A stretch of 64,000 nucleotides of DNA from Mucilaginibacter_A sp964251965 (GCA_964251965.1 CAXULQ010000005.1:1-64000); one strand, 5' to 3'; shown: positions 43,370-51,998, counted from the first letter of the stretch. Notes: generated from the letters alone by a model not told the origin. Program-made: numbers and translations.

Positions 43370-45853
43370 TTATGATACTGTTTTTACCACTATTTTTTTC
43401 TTCCTGTTCTCCGCAAAAACATAACCGCCAAAAGCCAACACTAATAAGATAGAACCTGCCAGCGAAATCCCTTCGCCGGTATAATATGAGTTTGGATGGA
43501 AGATAAATTCAATTCTATGGTTTCCAACCGGAATCTGCGCCGCACGCAGCAAATAATCTGCACGGAAATACGGTTTTTCTACGCCGTCGATCAGCATTTT
43601 CCAGCCTTTATCGTAATAAATCTCTGAAAAAACAGCAACCTGATTGGTGGTAGAACCGGTTTCGTAAACCAAATGTTCTGGTGCATAACTGGTTAAATTA
43701 ATCGTTCCGTTTTTATCGATTGCATTTTGCTTTGTTTCGATCATCGATTGGAATTTTTTATCCACAATCGCTTCATTTTTGGGGTCGAAACTGCTGATCG
43801 CCTGCATTTCCTGATCGGCATTATCAGCAAAACGCACCTGTTGCACAAACCAGGCATGGCCGCAGGCTGTTGAATTGGCTTTCATGCCGGCCGTTTGCGA
43901 TTTTGGATCGGCAGTGATCACATATTTGGTGTTCAGCATATCCAAAGCGTCCTGGTTCAAGCTTTTAGAAAACTGGTTTTCAATTAGTTCCTGATAGCGT
44001 TTTAGTTTTGCCGCGTGATAGCCACCCAAAGTTTTATGAAAGTAGGAAGTGGAAGCATCAGCAAAAGGATCTCTTAAAGTAAGGTCAAGCACACGAAAAT
44101 CAGGGTCAGGATCGCGCAAAATAAACTGGTCAACTTCCCGCGGCGTGCGCACTTGCATCGCATCTTCTTTGGCCTGGAAGCTGTCGTCTTTTAAATAACG
44201 TTTATCTATCTGCCATAAATCAACCAATGTTACCGCCAGAATCAGCAGGGAAACGGTTTGCAAATTAATTTTTTGTTTGATAAAAGCCCACAAAATCCCA
44301 AACGTAACCAGCACAAAAACCAGCGAACGGATGGCATCGGCACGCGCAAGCGAAGTACGGTCTGCAACCAAAGAATTGTTAACAATAGAAGTTGCAAACG
44401 CACTGTCGCCTTGGAAAGCTTGTGTAAGTTGCGCAATCAAAGATTCATCGGCTGCAACACTCTTAAAGCTGAAAAATAAAGTTGGCAGCAAAGCAACAAG
44501 CAATGCCAAACCGCCGGTAATGTACAAAGCCAGGAAAAGTTTTTTCAGGATGAAGGCTTTGTCTTTGGCAAGCAATGCTTCTTTTATCGCTAAAAAAGCC
44601 AAGATCGGAAAGGCCAATTGCGTTAAAACCAGGACGGATTCGACAGCGCGAAATTTATTATAAAGCGGGAAATAGTTGAAGAAAAGATCGGAAACCAGCG
44701 TAAAGTTTTTGCCGAAGGAAAGCAGCATACTCAAAATTACGGTTGCCAGCAGCCACCATTTAACGCGGTTTTTCACGATCATCAACCCAAAAACAAACAG
44801 AAAACAAATGCCTGCACCAAAATACCACGGGCCTTCGGTAAACGGTTTTCCGCCCCAATAAGTTGGCAACTGTGCAGCAAAACCTGTAGCCTGATCTTCC
44901 GGGACACCTTTCGCCAATAAAGCTTGTGCAACTTTAGAATCAACTTTTAAAGTTCCGCCAGAACCACCGCCGTAAGCATTTGGAATTAAGAAAGTGATAC
45001 ATTCGCCAATCCCCTGGCTCCAGCCGTAAGCGTATTCTTTATCCAAACCGCTGCTGGTGTTCGTTTTTGGTTGTGTTAAATTTGATTTTCCGCGGATCGA
45101 TTCCTGTCCGTACTCATAAGTAGTCCATAAAATGGAAGCGTTGATCATCAAGGCAACCAAAGTAGCGGCAGAAAGCCAGGCAACCGACTTAAAAAATGCA
45201 GCGGTCGTTTTGTTTTTTATAACATGATAAAATTCAATCCCGACTAAAATCATCAGCGAAAACATTAAATAATACGCCATTTGGATGTGGTTGGAGCGGA
45301 TTTCCATAGCCAGAAAAAAGGCAGTTAAAACAGCACCGAGCCAGTGTTTTCCACGTAAAGTGAGAATGATCCCGGCCAGAATCGGCGCAAAAAAAGTAAT
45401 GGCATAAGCCTGATTGGAGTGCCCGGCGTGCAACAAAATAAAATTGTAGGACGAAAATGTAAACGCCACGGCACCGGCTGCGGCAAGCCAGGGATTTAGT
45501 TTCAATACGCAAAATAAAAGATAAGCACCAAAAAGCGACAGTAAAACGGTATCAATCGGGTTGGGGAATACTGTTTTTAAGGCAGAAATTACATAAGTGG
45601 TGATGTTATCCGGATAAAAAGCCCAGATTTGATAAGCAGGCATCCCGCCGAAAACCTGGTTGGTCCACAAAGGTGCTTTGCCGGTTTTTGCCCTAACTTC
45701 CATGATTTCTTTCTGCATTCCCTGTGCCTGCGTTACATCACTTTGAACAAGGACTTTACCCTGAAAAGCAGGCGTGAAATAGAAGAAACAGATGACGAAA
45801 AATAAGCCTGCTACGGCAAAGTGAACGCCGTTTTGCTTGAACCAGTTATTCAT
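43370..45853 (-). CDS. YfhO-family membrane glycosyltransferase-like protein
   Basis: An 827-residue protein with 12 or more membrane helices in the first 540 residues and a large exported C-terminal domain. The N-terminal loop SDVTQAQGMQKEIMEVRAKTGKAPLWTNQVFGGMPAYQ has the Asp and WT/FGGMP residues of this GT-C-like family. In Bacillus YfhO works on lipoteichoic acid glycosylation; in Bacteroidota its target is unknown. Its nearness to the glycan cluster makes an envelope glycan role reasonable. Confidence 0.85.
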   Translation of the reverse strand: MNNWFKQNGVHFAVAGLFFVICFFYFTPAFQGKVLVQSDVTQAQGMQKEIMEVRAKTGKAPLWTNQVFGGMPAYQIWAFYPDNITTYVISALKTVFPNPIDTVLLSLFGAYLLFCVLKLNPWLAAAGAVAFTFSSYNFILLHAGHSNQAYAITFFAPILAGIILTLRGKHWLGAVLTAFFLAMEIRSNHIQMAYYLMFSLMILVGIEFYHVIKNKTTAAFFKSVAWLSAATLVALMINASILWTTYEYGQESIRGKSNLTQPKTNTSSGLDKEYAYGWSQGIGECITFLIPNAYGGGSGGTLKVDSKVAQALLAKGVPEDQATGFAAQLPTYWGGKPFTEGPWYFGAGICFLFVFGLMIVKNRVKWWLLATVILSMLLSFGKNFTLVSDLFFNYFPLYNKFRAVESVLVLTQLAFPILAFLAIKEALLAKDKAFILKKLFLALYITGGLALLVALLPTLFFSFKSVAADESLIAQLTQAFQGDSAFATSIVNNSLVADRTSLARADAIRSLVFVLVTFGILWAFIKQKINLQTVSLLILAVTLVDLWQIDKRYLKDDSFQAKEDAMQVRTPREVDQFILRDPDPDFRVLDLTLRDPFADASTSYFHKTLGGYHAAKLKRYQELIENQFSKSLNQDALDMLNTKYVITADPKSQTAGMKANSTACGHAWFVQQVRFADNADQEMQAISSFDPKNEAIVDKKFQSMIETKQNAIDKNGTINLTSYAPEHLVYETGSTTNQVAVFSEIYYDKGWKMLIDGVEKPYFRADYLLRAAQIPVGNHRIEFIFHPNSYYTGEGISLAGSILLVLAFGGYVFAENRKKKIVVKTVS
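43374..43388 (-). repeat. Dispersed motif B copy at the end of the YfhO gene
   Basis: GATACTGTTTTTACC covers the last codons of the gene. Confidence 0.45.
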
Positions 45854-45962
45854 TTAACTAAAGTTTGTATGAGTTCCAAACCTACCTGAAATTTTACAAA
45901 AATGAAGGATTAATTTCATCGTTGCTGATCGAAACTAAAAATAACCGAAATAAACGGCTGTG

Positions 45963-45972
45963 TAAAAGAAGC
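45963..45972 (+). repeat. Dispersed motif A copy, intergenic
   Basis: TAAAAGAAGC in the 140-base gap before the YfhO gene, just beyond the end of the 96-residue membrane protein gene. Confidence 0.45.
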
Positions 45973-45993
45973 AATACAAAGATTGTTTTCTTA

Positions 45994-46284
45994 TTAACAA
46001 GGCTGCGCTTTTGTTCGAAGCAGAAAAAAGACTGCTAAAAGAAGTATTAAGCTGATGCCGAAAACTATGAGGTTTTTACGGTCGAAAACTTCGTGGTTTC
46101 TGCGGATTTGGAAAAAGTTATAAGCAGCCAAAAGGCCAAGCACCGCCCAGAAATACCACTTGATTTGTGTACACATTGCAAAAACCTGGATATCGATAAC
46201 CGTAACAATGTAGTTGGTTACAATCAGCGAAACAGATTGCGGCGTACCAAAATGCCGCCTTTTAAAAAGCTCTTCAGGGATCAT
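45994..46284 (-). CDS. Small membrane protein of unknown function
   Basis: A 96-residue protein with three hydrophobic segments (about residues 19-36, 42-57 and 73-90) and a charged loop (QIRRNHEVFDRKN). I do not recognise a family. It follows the DUF4834-like gene by seven bases and probably shares its promoter. Confidence 0.55.
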   Translation of the reverse strand: MIPEELFKRRHFGTPQSVSLIVTNYIVTVIDIQVFAMCTQIKWYFWAVLGLLAAYNFFQIRRNHEVFDRKNLIVFGISLILLLAVFFLLRTKAQPC

Positions 46285-46291
46285 CTCAGGC

Positions 46292-46552
46292 TTATTTTTT
46301 AACCTCTTCGTACTTTACAAACTCGCCTTCCGAAGCGGGAACGGCACTTTTATAAACATCAGGCGGAATGTAATCTACTTTGATAGTGCCTTCTTTTGGG
46401 CGGCGTTCCGACTGGTTTTGGCCTGGGTTGCTTTGCTGCGCCTGTGCTTTGTTCATCACACCCCTAAATAAGGCCGGCAACACCAAGCGGCCCAGCATTC
46501 GCAGCATATACAAAACAGAAATTAAGATGATTAAAAAACGGATTAGCAACAT
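46292..46552 (-). CDS. DUF4834-like small membrane protein
   Basis: An 86-residue protein with one N-terminal helix (LIRFLIILISVLYMLRML), a Gln/Pro-rich linker and a C-terminal IKVDYIPPDVYKSAVPASEGEFVKYEE, which resembles DUF4834 of Bacteroidota. Role unknown. A promoter box is 20 bases upstream. Confidence 0.6.
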   Translation of the reverse strand: MLLIRFLIILISVLYMLRMLGRLVLPALFRGVMNKAQAQQSNPGQNQSERRPKEGTIKVDYIPPDVYKSAVPASEGEFVKYEEVKK

Positions 46553-46572
46553 GGTTGAAACGATATGTAATA

Positions 46573-46580
46573 CAAATATA
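46573..46580 (-). promoter_or_regulatory. Promoter -7 box of the DUF4834-like gene
   Basis: TATATTTG on the minus strand, 20 bases before the start codon at 46552. Confidence 0.5.
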
Positions 46581-46659
46581 AAAGTTTAACGGGAAAAAGG
46601 TTTGCTTATGGTATAGCTTAAAGCAAACAAATTACAATTTTAAGTCTCAATTTGCATGA

Positions 46660-46689
46660 TTGGCAAAACTATTGTTTTCGTTATATTTG
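46660..46689 (+). promoter_or_regulatory. Promoter of the VapBC-like pair
   Basis: TTG at 46660-46662 and TATATTTG at 46682-46689 with a 19-base spacing; the antitoxin ATG follows after 22 bases. Confidence 0.55.
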
Positions 46690-46711
46690 TGATACTATTA
46701 ATCAATTGATT

Positions 46712-46921
46712 ATGGATATTTTAGAAAAAATCAAGAATCTGCCTGTAGATAAACAAAAAGAAGTAGAAGATTTTGTTGATTCAATACTTGCAAAAAATGA
46801 AACGATAGACATTGCTGAATTGATTGAAAAACGCAAAAAAAACCTTGATCATTTAAAAGGGAAAATTTGGATGGCTGATGATTTTAACGATACGCCCGAA
46901 GAATTTAAAGAGTATTTGTAG
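46712..46921 (+). CDS. DUF2281/VapB-like antitoxin
   Basis: A 69-residue protein. MDILEKIKNLPVDKQKEVEDFVDSIL is the DUF2281-type helical dimer part; the C-terminus KGKIWMADDFNDTPEEFKEYL resembles toxin-blocking tails. I start it at 46712 because a longer frame runs over the promoter. Its stop (TAG at 46919-46921) overlaps the GTG start of the toxin by one base. Confidence 0.78.
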   Translation: MDILEKIKNLPVDKQKEVEDFVDSILAKNETIDIAELIEKRKKNLDHLKGKIWMADDFNDTPEEFKEYL

Positions 46922-47303
46922 TGCCGTTATTATTGGATACACAAATTGTTATTTGGTTACAGAGTGAGAGTTCCAAATTACCACAAAATGTGTTAGGCAT
47001 AATTCTATCTGAACCAGATTTATATTTTAGCAAAGTTTCTGTATGGGAGATTGCTATAAAAGTTAAGTTAGGTAAACTCAAATTAGGTCAACCGTTAGAT
47101 CAATTTGTTGAGCGTTTTTTAATAAAAATGATTGTAAAATTTTAGATATTTCATTACCACATATCTATCAAACCCAATTATTGCCGTTACATCATCGTGA
47201 TCCTTTTGATCGTTTGCTGATTGCGCAAGCGGCTTCGGAACAAATACCAATTGTAAACTCTGACGAATGGTTTGATCAATATAACATACAAAGAATTTGG
47301 TAA
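46921..47303 (+). pseudogene. VapC/PIN-domain toxin with a single-base frameshift
   Basis: Read from GTG, the first part gives LLLDTQIVIWLQ and SKVSVWEIAIKVKLGKLKL, a PIN domain start with the first Asp and the Glu. The frame then closes at 47145. In the -1 frame it goes on with KILDISLPHIYQ and LPLHHRDPFDRLLIAQA, the conserved second half with RDPFDR, up to TAA at 47301-47303. One extra A in the run of five A at 47124-47128 would restore a full protein of about 127 residues. It may be a real inactivation, an error in the sequence, or slippage in the A run. Confidence 0.85.
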
Positions 47304-47328
47304 TAAAAGAAGCACCATGCTTCTTTTA
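47304..47328. terminator. Inverted pair of motif A copies, bidirectional terminator candidate
   Basis: TAAAAGAAGC (47304-47313) and GCTTCTTTTA (47319-47328) form a perfect ten-base stem with loop ACCAT. It begins at the base after the vapC stop and ends four bases before the end of the convergent uvrB gene. Confidence 0.7.
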
Positions 47329-47332
47329 CCGT

Positions 47333-49360
47333 CTAAAATTTCTCCGTCATCATTTTTTCCAGCGCAAACATTTCGTCGCGCAATTTGGCTGCTCCCAAAA
47401 AGTCCATATCTTTTGCTGCTTTTAGCATCTCTTTTTTGGTATTGTCGATAGACTTTTTCAATTCCGCTTTACTCATGTATTGCACAATCGGATCAGCAGC
47501 TATATTATTAGCAACATCCAGTTCCACATAAGCCTGCTGCACACCGCCTTTAAAATCCATCACAGATGTTTGTTCGATGATCGCCTCGCGGGATTTTCCT
47601 ATCGTTTTTGGGGTGATGCCGTGTTCCAGGTTATATTGGATTTGCTTGTCGCGCCTGCGGTTGGTTTCATCCATCGTAACCTGCATGGATTCCGTAATTT
47701 TATCGGCATACATAATTACACGTCCGCGGTCGTTCCGCGCCGCACGGCCGATTGTTTGGATCAACGATCTTTCCGAACGTAAAAAACCTTCTTTATCCGC
47801 ATCTAAAATTGCAACCAGCGAAACTTCCGGCAAATCCAAACCTTCCCGCAACAAGTTTATGCCGATCAACACATCAAATTCGCCCAAACGCAAACCGCGC
47901 AAAATCTCTACCCGGTCTAAAGTTTTTACTTCTGAGTGGATGTAACGGCATTTTATATTGAGGCGGTCCATGTATTTGGCCAGCTCTTCGGCCATGCGTT
48001 TGGTTAAAGTGGTTACCAAAATCCGGTCGCCGAGTTTGATGGTTTGGTCCACTTGTTCCAGCAAATCATCCACCTGGTTGATAACCGGCCGGATTTCAAT
48101 CACCGGATCCAATAAACCCGTTGGGCGGATTACCTGTTCAATCACAACGCCTTCCGATTTTTCCAGTTCAAAATCGCCCGGCGTGGCACTCACATAAATC
48201 GTTTGCGGTGCCAATCGTTCAAATTCCTGGAAGTTTAATGGGCGGTTATCCATCGCCGCAGGCAAACGGAAACCGTATTCTACCAGCGAAATTTTGCGGG
48301 AGCGGTCGCCGCCGTACATAGCGCGGATTTGCGGAACGGTAACGTGGCTTTCATCAATCACCATTAAATAATCTTTCGGGAAATAATCCAGCAGACAGAA
48401 CGGCCGCATCCCCGGTTGCCTTCCATCAAAAAAGCGGGAATAATTTTCAATGCCGGAACAATAACCTAATTCGCGGATCATTTCCAGATCGTAATTCACG
48501 CGTTCTTCCAAACGTTTTGCTTCCAAAAAACGGCCGTCGCCGATAAACTGCTTTTTACGCATTTCCAGTTCTTCCTGGATTGCCCAAACCGATTGCTGGA
48601 AACGTTCGCGCGGGGCCACATATAAATTGGCCGGAAAAACCACCATATTGTCCATTTTTTCCAGCGTTTTTCCGTTGGTAACATCAAAAGTGCTCAGCTC
48701 TTCAATGTCATCACCGTAAAAATTAATGCGGTAAGCGTAATCCAAATAAGCCGGATAAATTTCTACCACGTCACCTTTTACACGGAAAGTCCCGCGCTTA
48801 AAATCGGCTGTCGTCCGCGCATATAAAATCTCCACCAAACGATGCAAAAAAGCATTTCGGGCAATCCTCGTTCCAACCGCAAAACGGAAAACGGAATTGG
48901 AGAAATCTTCCGGGTTGCCCATACCATAAATGCAGGAAATAGACGAAACGACGATGACATCACGGCGGCCAGACATCAGCGCAGAAGTAGTGCGCAAACG
49001 AAGCTTTTCTATTTCTTCGTTGATCTGCAAATCCTTTTCGATGTAAGTATTAGAAGAAGGAATGAACGCTTCCGGCTGGTAATAATCGTAATAGGAAACA
49101 AAATAGTTGACCGCATTTTCCGGGAAAAACTGCTTGAATTCGCCGTAAAGCTGCGCAGCCAATGTTTTATTATGACTTAAAACCAACGTTGGTTTTTGCG
49201 TTTGCTGGATCACGTTGGCAATGCTAAACGTTTTGCCCGAACCAGTTACGCCAAGCAAAGTTTGGTAATTATCGCCGTTGTTTACGCCTTCCACCATCTG
49301 GCGGATGGCTTCCGGCTGGTCGCCGGAAGGCTGATATTGAGAGGTTAATTTAAAATCCAT
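47333..49360 (-). CDS. uvrB: Excinuclease ABC subunit B
   Basis: Damage-verifying helicase of nucleotide excision repair, 675 residues, the usual length. Walker A LGVTGSGKTFSIAN is near residue 38, the beta-hairpin region YYDYYQPEAFIPSSNTYIEKD near 92, DEAD-like VIDESHVTVPQIRAMY near 335, helicase motif VI QTIGRAARN near 540 and a C-terminal UVR domain (LKKSIDNTKKEMLKAAKDMDF). It stands alone, with no uvrA in the window. Confidence 0.97.
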   Translation of the reverse strand: MDFKLTSQYQPSGDQPEAIRQMVEGVNNGDNYQTLLGVTGSGKTFSIANVIQQTQKPTLVLSHNKTLAAQLYGEFKQFFPENAVNYFVSYYDYYQPEAFIPSSNTYIEKDLQINEEIEKLRLRTTSALMSGRRDVIVVSSISCIYGMGNPEDFSNSVFRFAVGTRIARNAFLHRLVEILYARTTADFKRGTFRVKGDVVEIYPAYLDYAYRINFYGDDIEELSTFDVTNGKTLEKMDNMVVFPANLYVAPRERFQQSVWAIQEELEMRKKQFIGDGRFLEAKRLEERVNYDLEMIRELGYCSGIENYSRFFDGRQPGMRPFCLLDYFPKDYLMVIDESHVTVPQIRAMYGGDRSRKISLVEYGFRLPAAMDNRPLNFQEFERLAPQTIYVSATPGDFELEKSEGVVIEQVIRPTGLLDPVIEIRPVINQVDDLLEQVDQTIKLGDRILVTTLTKRMAEELAKYMDRLNIKCRYIHSEVKTLDRVEILRGLRLGEFDVLIGINLLREGLDLPEVSLVAILDADKEGFLRSERSLIQTIGRAARNDRGRVIMYADKITESMQVTMDETNRRRDKQIQYNLEHGITPKTIGKSREAIIEQTSVMDFKGGVQQAYVELDVANNIAADPIVQYMSKAELKKSIDNTKKEMLKAAKDMDFLGAAKLRDEMFALEKMMTEKF

Positions 49361-49418
49361 TTAGAAGATAAAAGTACGAAAATTTCGAGATGAAATGCTA
49401 AAAAATATAGCCGTTTGT

Positions 49419-49426
49419 TATCTTTG
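49419..49426 (+). promoter_or_regulatory. Promoter -7 box of the DUF3800 gene
   Basis: TATCTTTG matches TAnnTTTG, about 26 bases before the start codon. Confidence 0.45.
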
Positions 49427-49451
49427 AAATATCAGGAATTTTAACAATAAA

Positions 49452-50279
49452 TTGGTGGAATATTGTGTTTGGTGTGATGAATCAGTAAAAAAAGGTAAAT
49501 ACTACTCTAACTTTTATGGCGGCGTTTTAGTTCAGGCAAGGGATTTAAAATATGTAAATTCCTGTTTGCAAAACATTTGTAACAAACTTTTTTTAAAGGA
49601 TGAATTAAAGTGGAATAAAGTTTCAACAGCTTATCTCGAAAAATACAAAATTTTAATGGATGAGTTCTTCAGGTTGTTGAAATCAGGGAAAGTTAAAATT
49701 CGGATCATGTTTACCCAAAATGTAGAAAAACCTTTAGGTTTAACTGAGGAGCATTTTAAAAACGAATATTTTATATTGTACTATCAATTTTTTAAACATG
49801 CTTTTGGCTTGCCTTATAGCAACCCAAACCTTAAACCTGTTTTCGTTAGGGCTTACTTTGATTATTTGCCTGATACTTTAGAAAAACGACAACAATTTAA
49901 GGAATACATCAAAGGTTTGCAAAGTCAGCGTGCGTTTCAACTTGCGCACATCAAATTTAGAAAAGACGACATTACAGAAGTAGATTCTAAAAAGCACCTA
50001 CTATTGCAATGTTTGGATATTGTGTTGGGAAGTATGGCTTTCCGATTGAATGATATGCACAAAGAAAAACCACAAGGACAACGGCGCAGAGGAAAGAAAA
50101 CAATTGCTAAAGAAAAGCTGTACAAGCACATTAATAAACACATTCGAGAACTTAGACCAAACTTTAATATAGGAATTAGTACAGGAGTCAATTCTGAAAC
50201 TGACAGATGGGAACATGCTTATCGCCATTGGAAATTCAGTTCTGCAAATGTAGAAATAGACGAAACATTATATAAATAA
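49452..50279 (+). CDS. DUF3800 family protein
   Basis: A 275-residue protein matching DUF3800. The N-terminus YCVWCDESVKKGKYYSNFYGGVLV carries the conserved Asp-Glu pair (DES) of this RNase H-like fold, with further acidic residues in RAYFDYLPD near 138 and LQCLDIVLGSMAFRLND near 190. DUF3800 proteins are often in phages and mobile or defence-linked loci; no activity has been settled to my knowledge. The start is TTG 49452 or GTG 49455; no ATG fits. A structured RNA follows two bases after the stop. Confidence 0.8.
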   Translation: MVEYCVWCDESVKKGKYYSNFYGGVLVQARDLKYVNSCLQNICNKLFLKDELKWNKVSTAYLEKYKILMDEFFRLLKSGKVKIRIMFTQNVEKPLGLTEEHFKNEYFILYYQFFKHAFGLPYSNPNLKPVFVRAYFDYLPDTLEKRQQFKEYIKGLQSQRAFQLAHIKFRKDDITEVDSKKHLLLQCLDIVLGSMAFRLNDMHKEKPQGQRRRGKKTIAKEKLYKHINKHIRELRPNFNIGISTGVNSETDRWEHAYRHWKFSSANVEIDETLYK

Positions 50280-50280
50280 A

Positions 50281-50346
50281 AAAGCTCCATTCCCACTACA
50301 TCAATTTCCCAAGTGGAACTTAGGCTTTCGTGGGCTACAGAGCTTT
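50281..50346 (+). ncRNA. Structured RNA directly behind the DUF3800 gene
   Basis: Three nested stems are visible by eye: AAAGCTC (50281-50287) with GAGCTTT (50340-50346); CCCAC (50292-50296) with GTGGG (50330-50334); and CCCAAGT (50308-50314) with ACTTAGG (50318-50324), one mismatch. There is no T run after the outer stem, so a simple terminator is unlikely. Several conserved RNA motifs have been described next to DUF3800 genes (the DUF3800 RNA motifs from comparative searches by Weinberg and co-workers); I infer that this is a member or a relative. Confidence 0.6.
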
Positions 50347-50444
50347 AGACAAAAGTAAAATAAAATATTGAAAGCAAATCACAACATTTGTTTTTTGTAA
50401 AACAGTATTCCTGAAACTCAAATTTTATCCGATAAAAAAAGCAT

Positions 50445-50452
50445 TATTTTCG
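50445..50452 (+). promoter_or_regulatory. Possible promoter -7 box of upp
   Basis: TATTTTCG, one mismatch to TAnnTTTG, ends four bases before the ATG at 50457. Confidence 0.4.
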
Positions 50453-50456
50453 CTGC

Positions 50457-51101
50457 ATGATTTTCCAGCTCGATCAAACCAACTCTGTAGCCAACCGCTT
50501 TATTGCCGAAATGCGCAACATGCACACGCAGCAAAACCCGCAGCGTTTCCGTAATAACCAAGTTCGTTTAGGTGAGGTTCTGGCTTACGAGATCAGCAAA
50601 AAACTTAATTACGAAGAAGCCGAAGTTAAAACGCCGCTTGGGATTGCCAAAGTAAATTTACCTTCGATACAACCGGTTCTGGCCACAATTTTGCGTGCCG
50701 GTTTGCCTTTTCATCAGGGCTTTTTAAACTTTTTTGACCGTTCGGCTTCGGCTTTTATTACAGCTTACCGCCAAACGGACGAGAACCACGATTTTACGAT
50801 ACAGGTAGAACATATCTCCAGTCCGGATTTGGATGGCCAAACGGTAATTATCTGCGATACGATGCTGGCCAGCGGACAAAGTATGGTGCAGGTTTGCAGG
50901 AAGTTACAGGAAAAATATCAGCTAAAAGAACTACACATTGCGGCCATAATTGCCAGTGCCGATGGTTTAAAATATGTGCAGGAAAACTTGCCCGGAGCGC
51001 ACATCTGGGTTGGTTCTGTAGATCAGGAAATGAACAGTTACAAGTACATTATTCCGGGTTTGGGCGATGCCGGCGATTTAAGTTTTGGCGAAAAGGTTTA
51101 A
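50457..51101 (+). CDS. upp: Uracil phosphoribosyltransferase
   Basis: Salvages uracil to UMP with PRPP. The 214-residue protein has ILRAGLPFHQGFLNFFDRS near residue 80, the PRPP loop VIICDTMLASGQSM near 130, and the uracil-binding YIIPGLGDAGDLSFG at the C-terminus. The length fits the family. No other pyrimidine salvage gene is next to it, but the following yjjG-like gene may clean up odd pyrimidine nucleotides. Confidence 0.93.
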   Translation: MIFQLDQTNSVANRFIAEMRNMHTQQNPQRFRNNQVRLGEVLAYEISKKLNYEEAEVKTPLGIAKVNLPSIQPVLATILRAGLPFHQGFLNFFDRSASAFITAYRQTDENHDFTIQVEHISSPDLDGQTVIICDTMLASGQSMVQVCRKLQEKYQLKELHIAAIIASADGLKYVQENLPGAHIWVGSVDQEMNSYKYIIPGLGDAGDLSFGEKV

Positions 51102-51194
51102 CCTTGTAGGGGCGATTCAAGAATCGCTCGCAAAGAAATCGTCAATATAATTCGCAGTTTTACAGGCAATTCATGAATCGCACCAACATAAAAA
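51102..51194. repeat. Inverted repeats in the upp-yjjG gap
   Basis: GCGATTC (51112-51118) and GAATCGC (51121-51127) form a perfect seven-base dyad, and a related ATTCATGAAT palindrome flanked by GC follows at 51169-51178. The GGGGCGATTC type sequence looks like a REP-like intergenic element. Confidence 0.5.
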
Positions 51195-51887
51195 ATGCCT
51201 TACCAACACCTCTTCTTCGACCTCGACCATACCATTTGGGATTTTGATAAAAATGCCGAAGAAACTTTGCACGAGCTGTTTTTACAGCATAAATTACAAG
51301 ATTTAGGTTTGGCTGCGCCGGATGTTTTCATCGAAACTTATACCCGCAACAACCACCGCCTTTGGGCAGAATATCATTTGGGAAAAATCAGCAAAGAAGT
51401 TTTGCGCGAAGCCCGTTTTAAGCATACTTTTTTAGAGTTGGGTTTAGATGAAACGGCTATTCCCGAAGGTTTTGAGGATGAATATGTGCAGCTTTGTCCC
51501 ACAAAAACCAACCTTTTCCCGCAAGTGCACGAAACGCTGCAATATCTTCAATCCAAATATAAATTGTACGTGATTTCCAACGGATTTAAAGAATCCACGG
51601 AGATGAAAATCCGGTTGTGCAACTTAAATCAATACTTCGAACACGTTTTTATTTCAGAAGTTATCGGCATCAACAAACCTGATCCTGCAATTTTTAAACA
51701 CGCTTTAGAAACTGCAAACGCACAAAAACACGAAAGTTTAATGATTGGCGATAGTTTGGAAGCCGATGTTCTCGGCGCATTAAATTTTGGTATCGATGCT
51801 ATTTACTTCAACCCAAACAAAGCTGAAAAGCCGGAAAATGTGCCGGTGCAAATCCACCATTTAAATGAGCTGATGCTTCTTTTATAG
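51195..51887 (+). CDS. YjjG-family HAD phosphatase
   Basis: A 230-residue HAD-superfamily hydrolase. Motif I FFDLDHTIWDFD with the nucleophile Asp is at residues 7-18, motif II VISNGF near 118, the Lys in INKPDPAIF near 155 and motif IV LMIGDSLEADVLGA near 175. The WDF signature after motif I marks the YjjG/YfnB nucleotidase group, which removes phosphate from non-canonical pyrimidine nucleotides. Its last codons form half of a motif A/B dyad. Confidence 0.88.
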   Translation: MPYQHLFFDLDHTIWDFDKNAEETLHELFLQHKLQDLGLAAPDVFIETYTRNNHRLWAEYHLGKISKEVLREARFKHTFLELGLDETAIPEGFEDEYVQLCPTKTNLFPQVHETLQYLQSKYKLYVISNGFKESTEMKIRLCNLNQYFEHVFISEVIGINKPDPAIFKHALETANAQKHESLMIGDSLEADVLGALNFGIDAIYFNPNKAEKPENVPVQIHHLNELMLLL

Positions 51888-51903
51888 GCATAAAAACAGT
51901 ATC
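51872..51903. repeat. Inverted motif A/B pair at the end of the yjjG-like gene
   Basis: GATGCTTCTTTTAT, loop AGGC, then ATAAAAACAGTATC. The arms pair at 11 positions plus one G-T, with two mismatches, over 14. The stop codon lies in the loop region. Confidence 0.6.
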
Positions 51904-51950
51904 AAACTTCTTCAACTAACCCTAACAAAATTATTTATTTAACGTACATG

Positions 51951-51958
51951 TAACTTTG
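51951..51958 (+). promoter_or_regulatory. Promoter -7 box of a 37-residue protein gene
   Basis: TAACTTTG matches TAnnTTTG, 40 bases before the ATG at 51999. Confidence 0.4.
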
Positions 51959-51998
51959 AGTTCATTCCATAGTCAGAACTTGCAACAATATATTAGGT

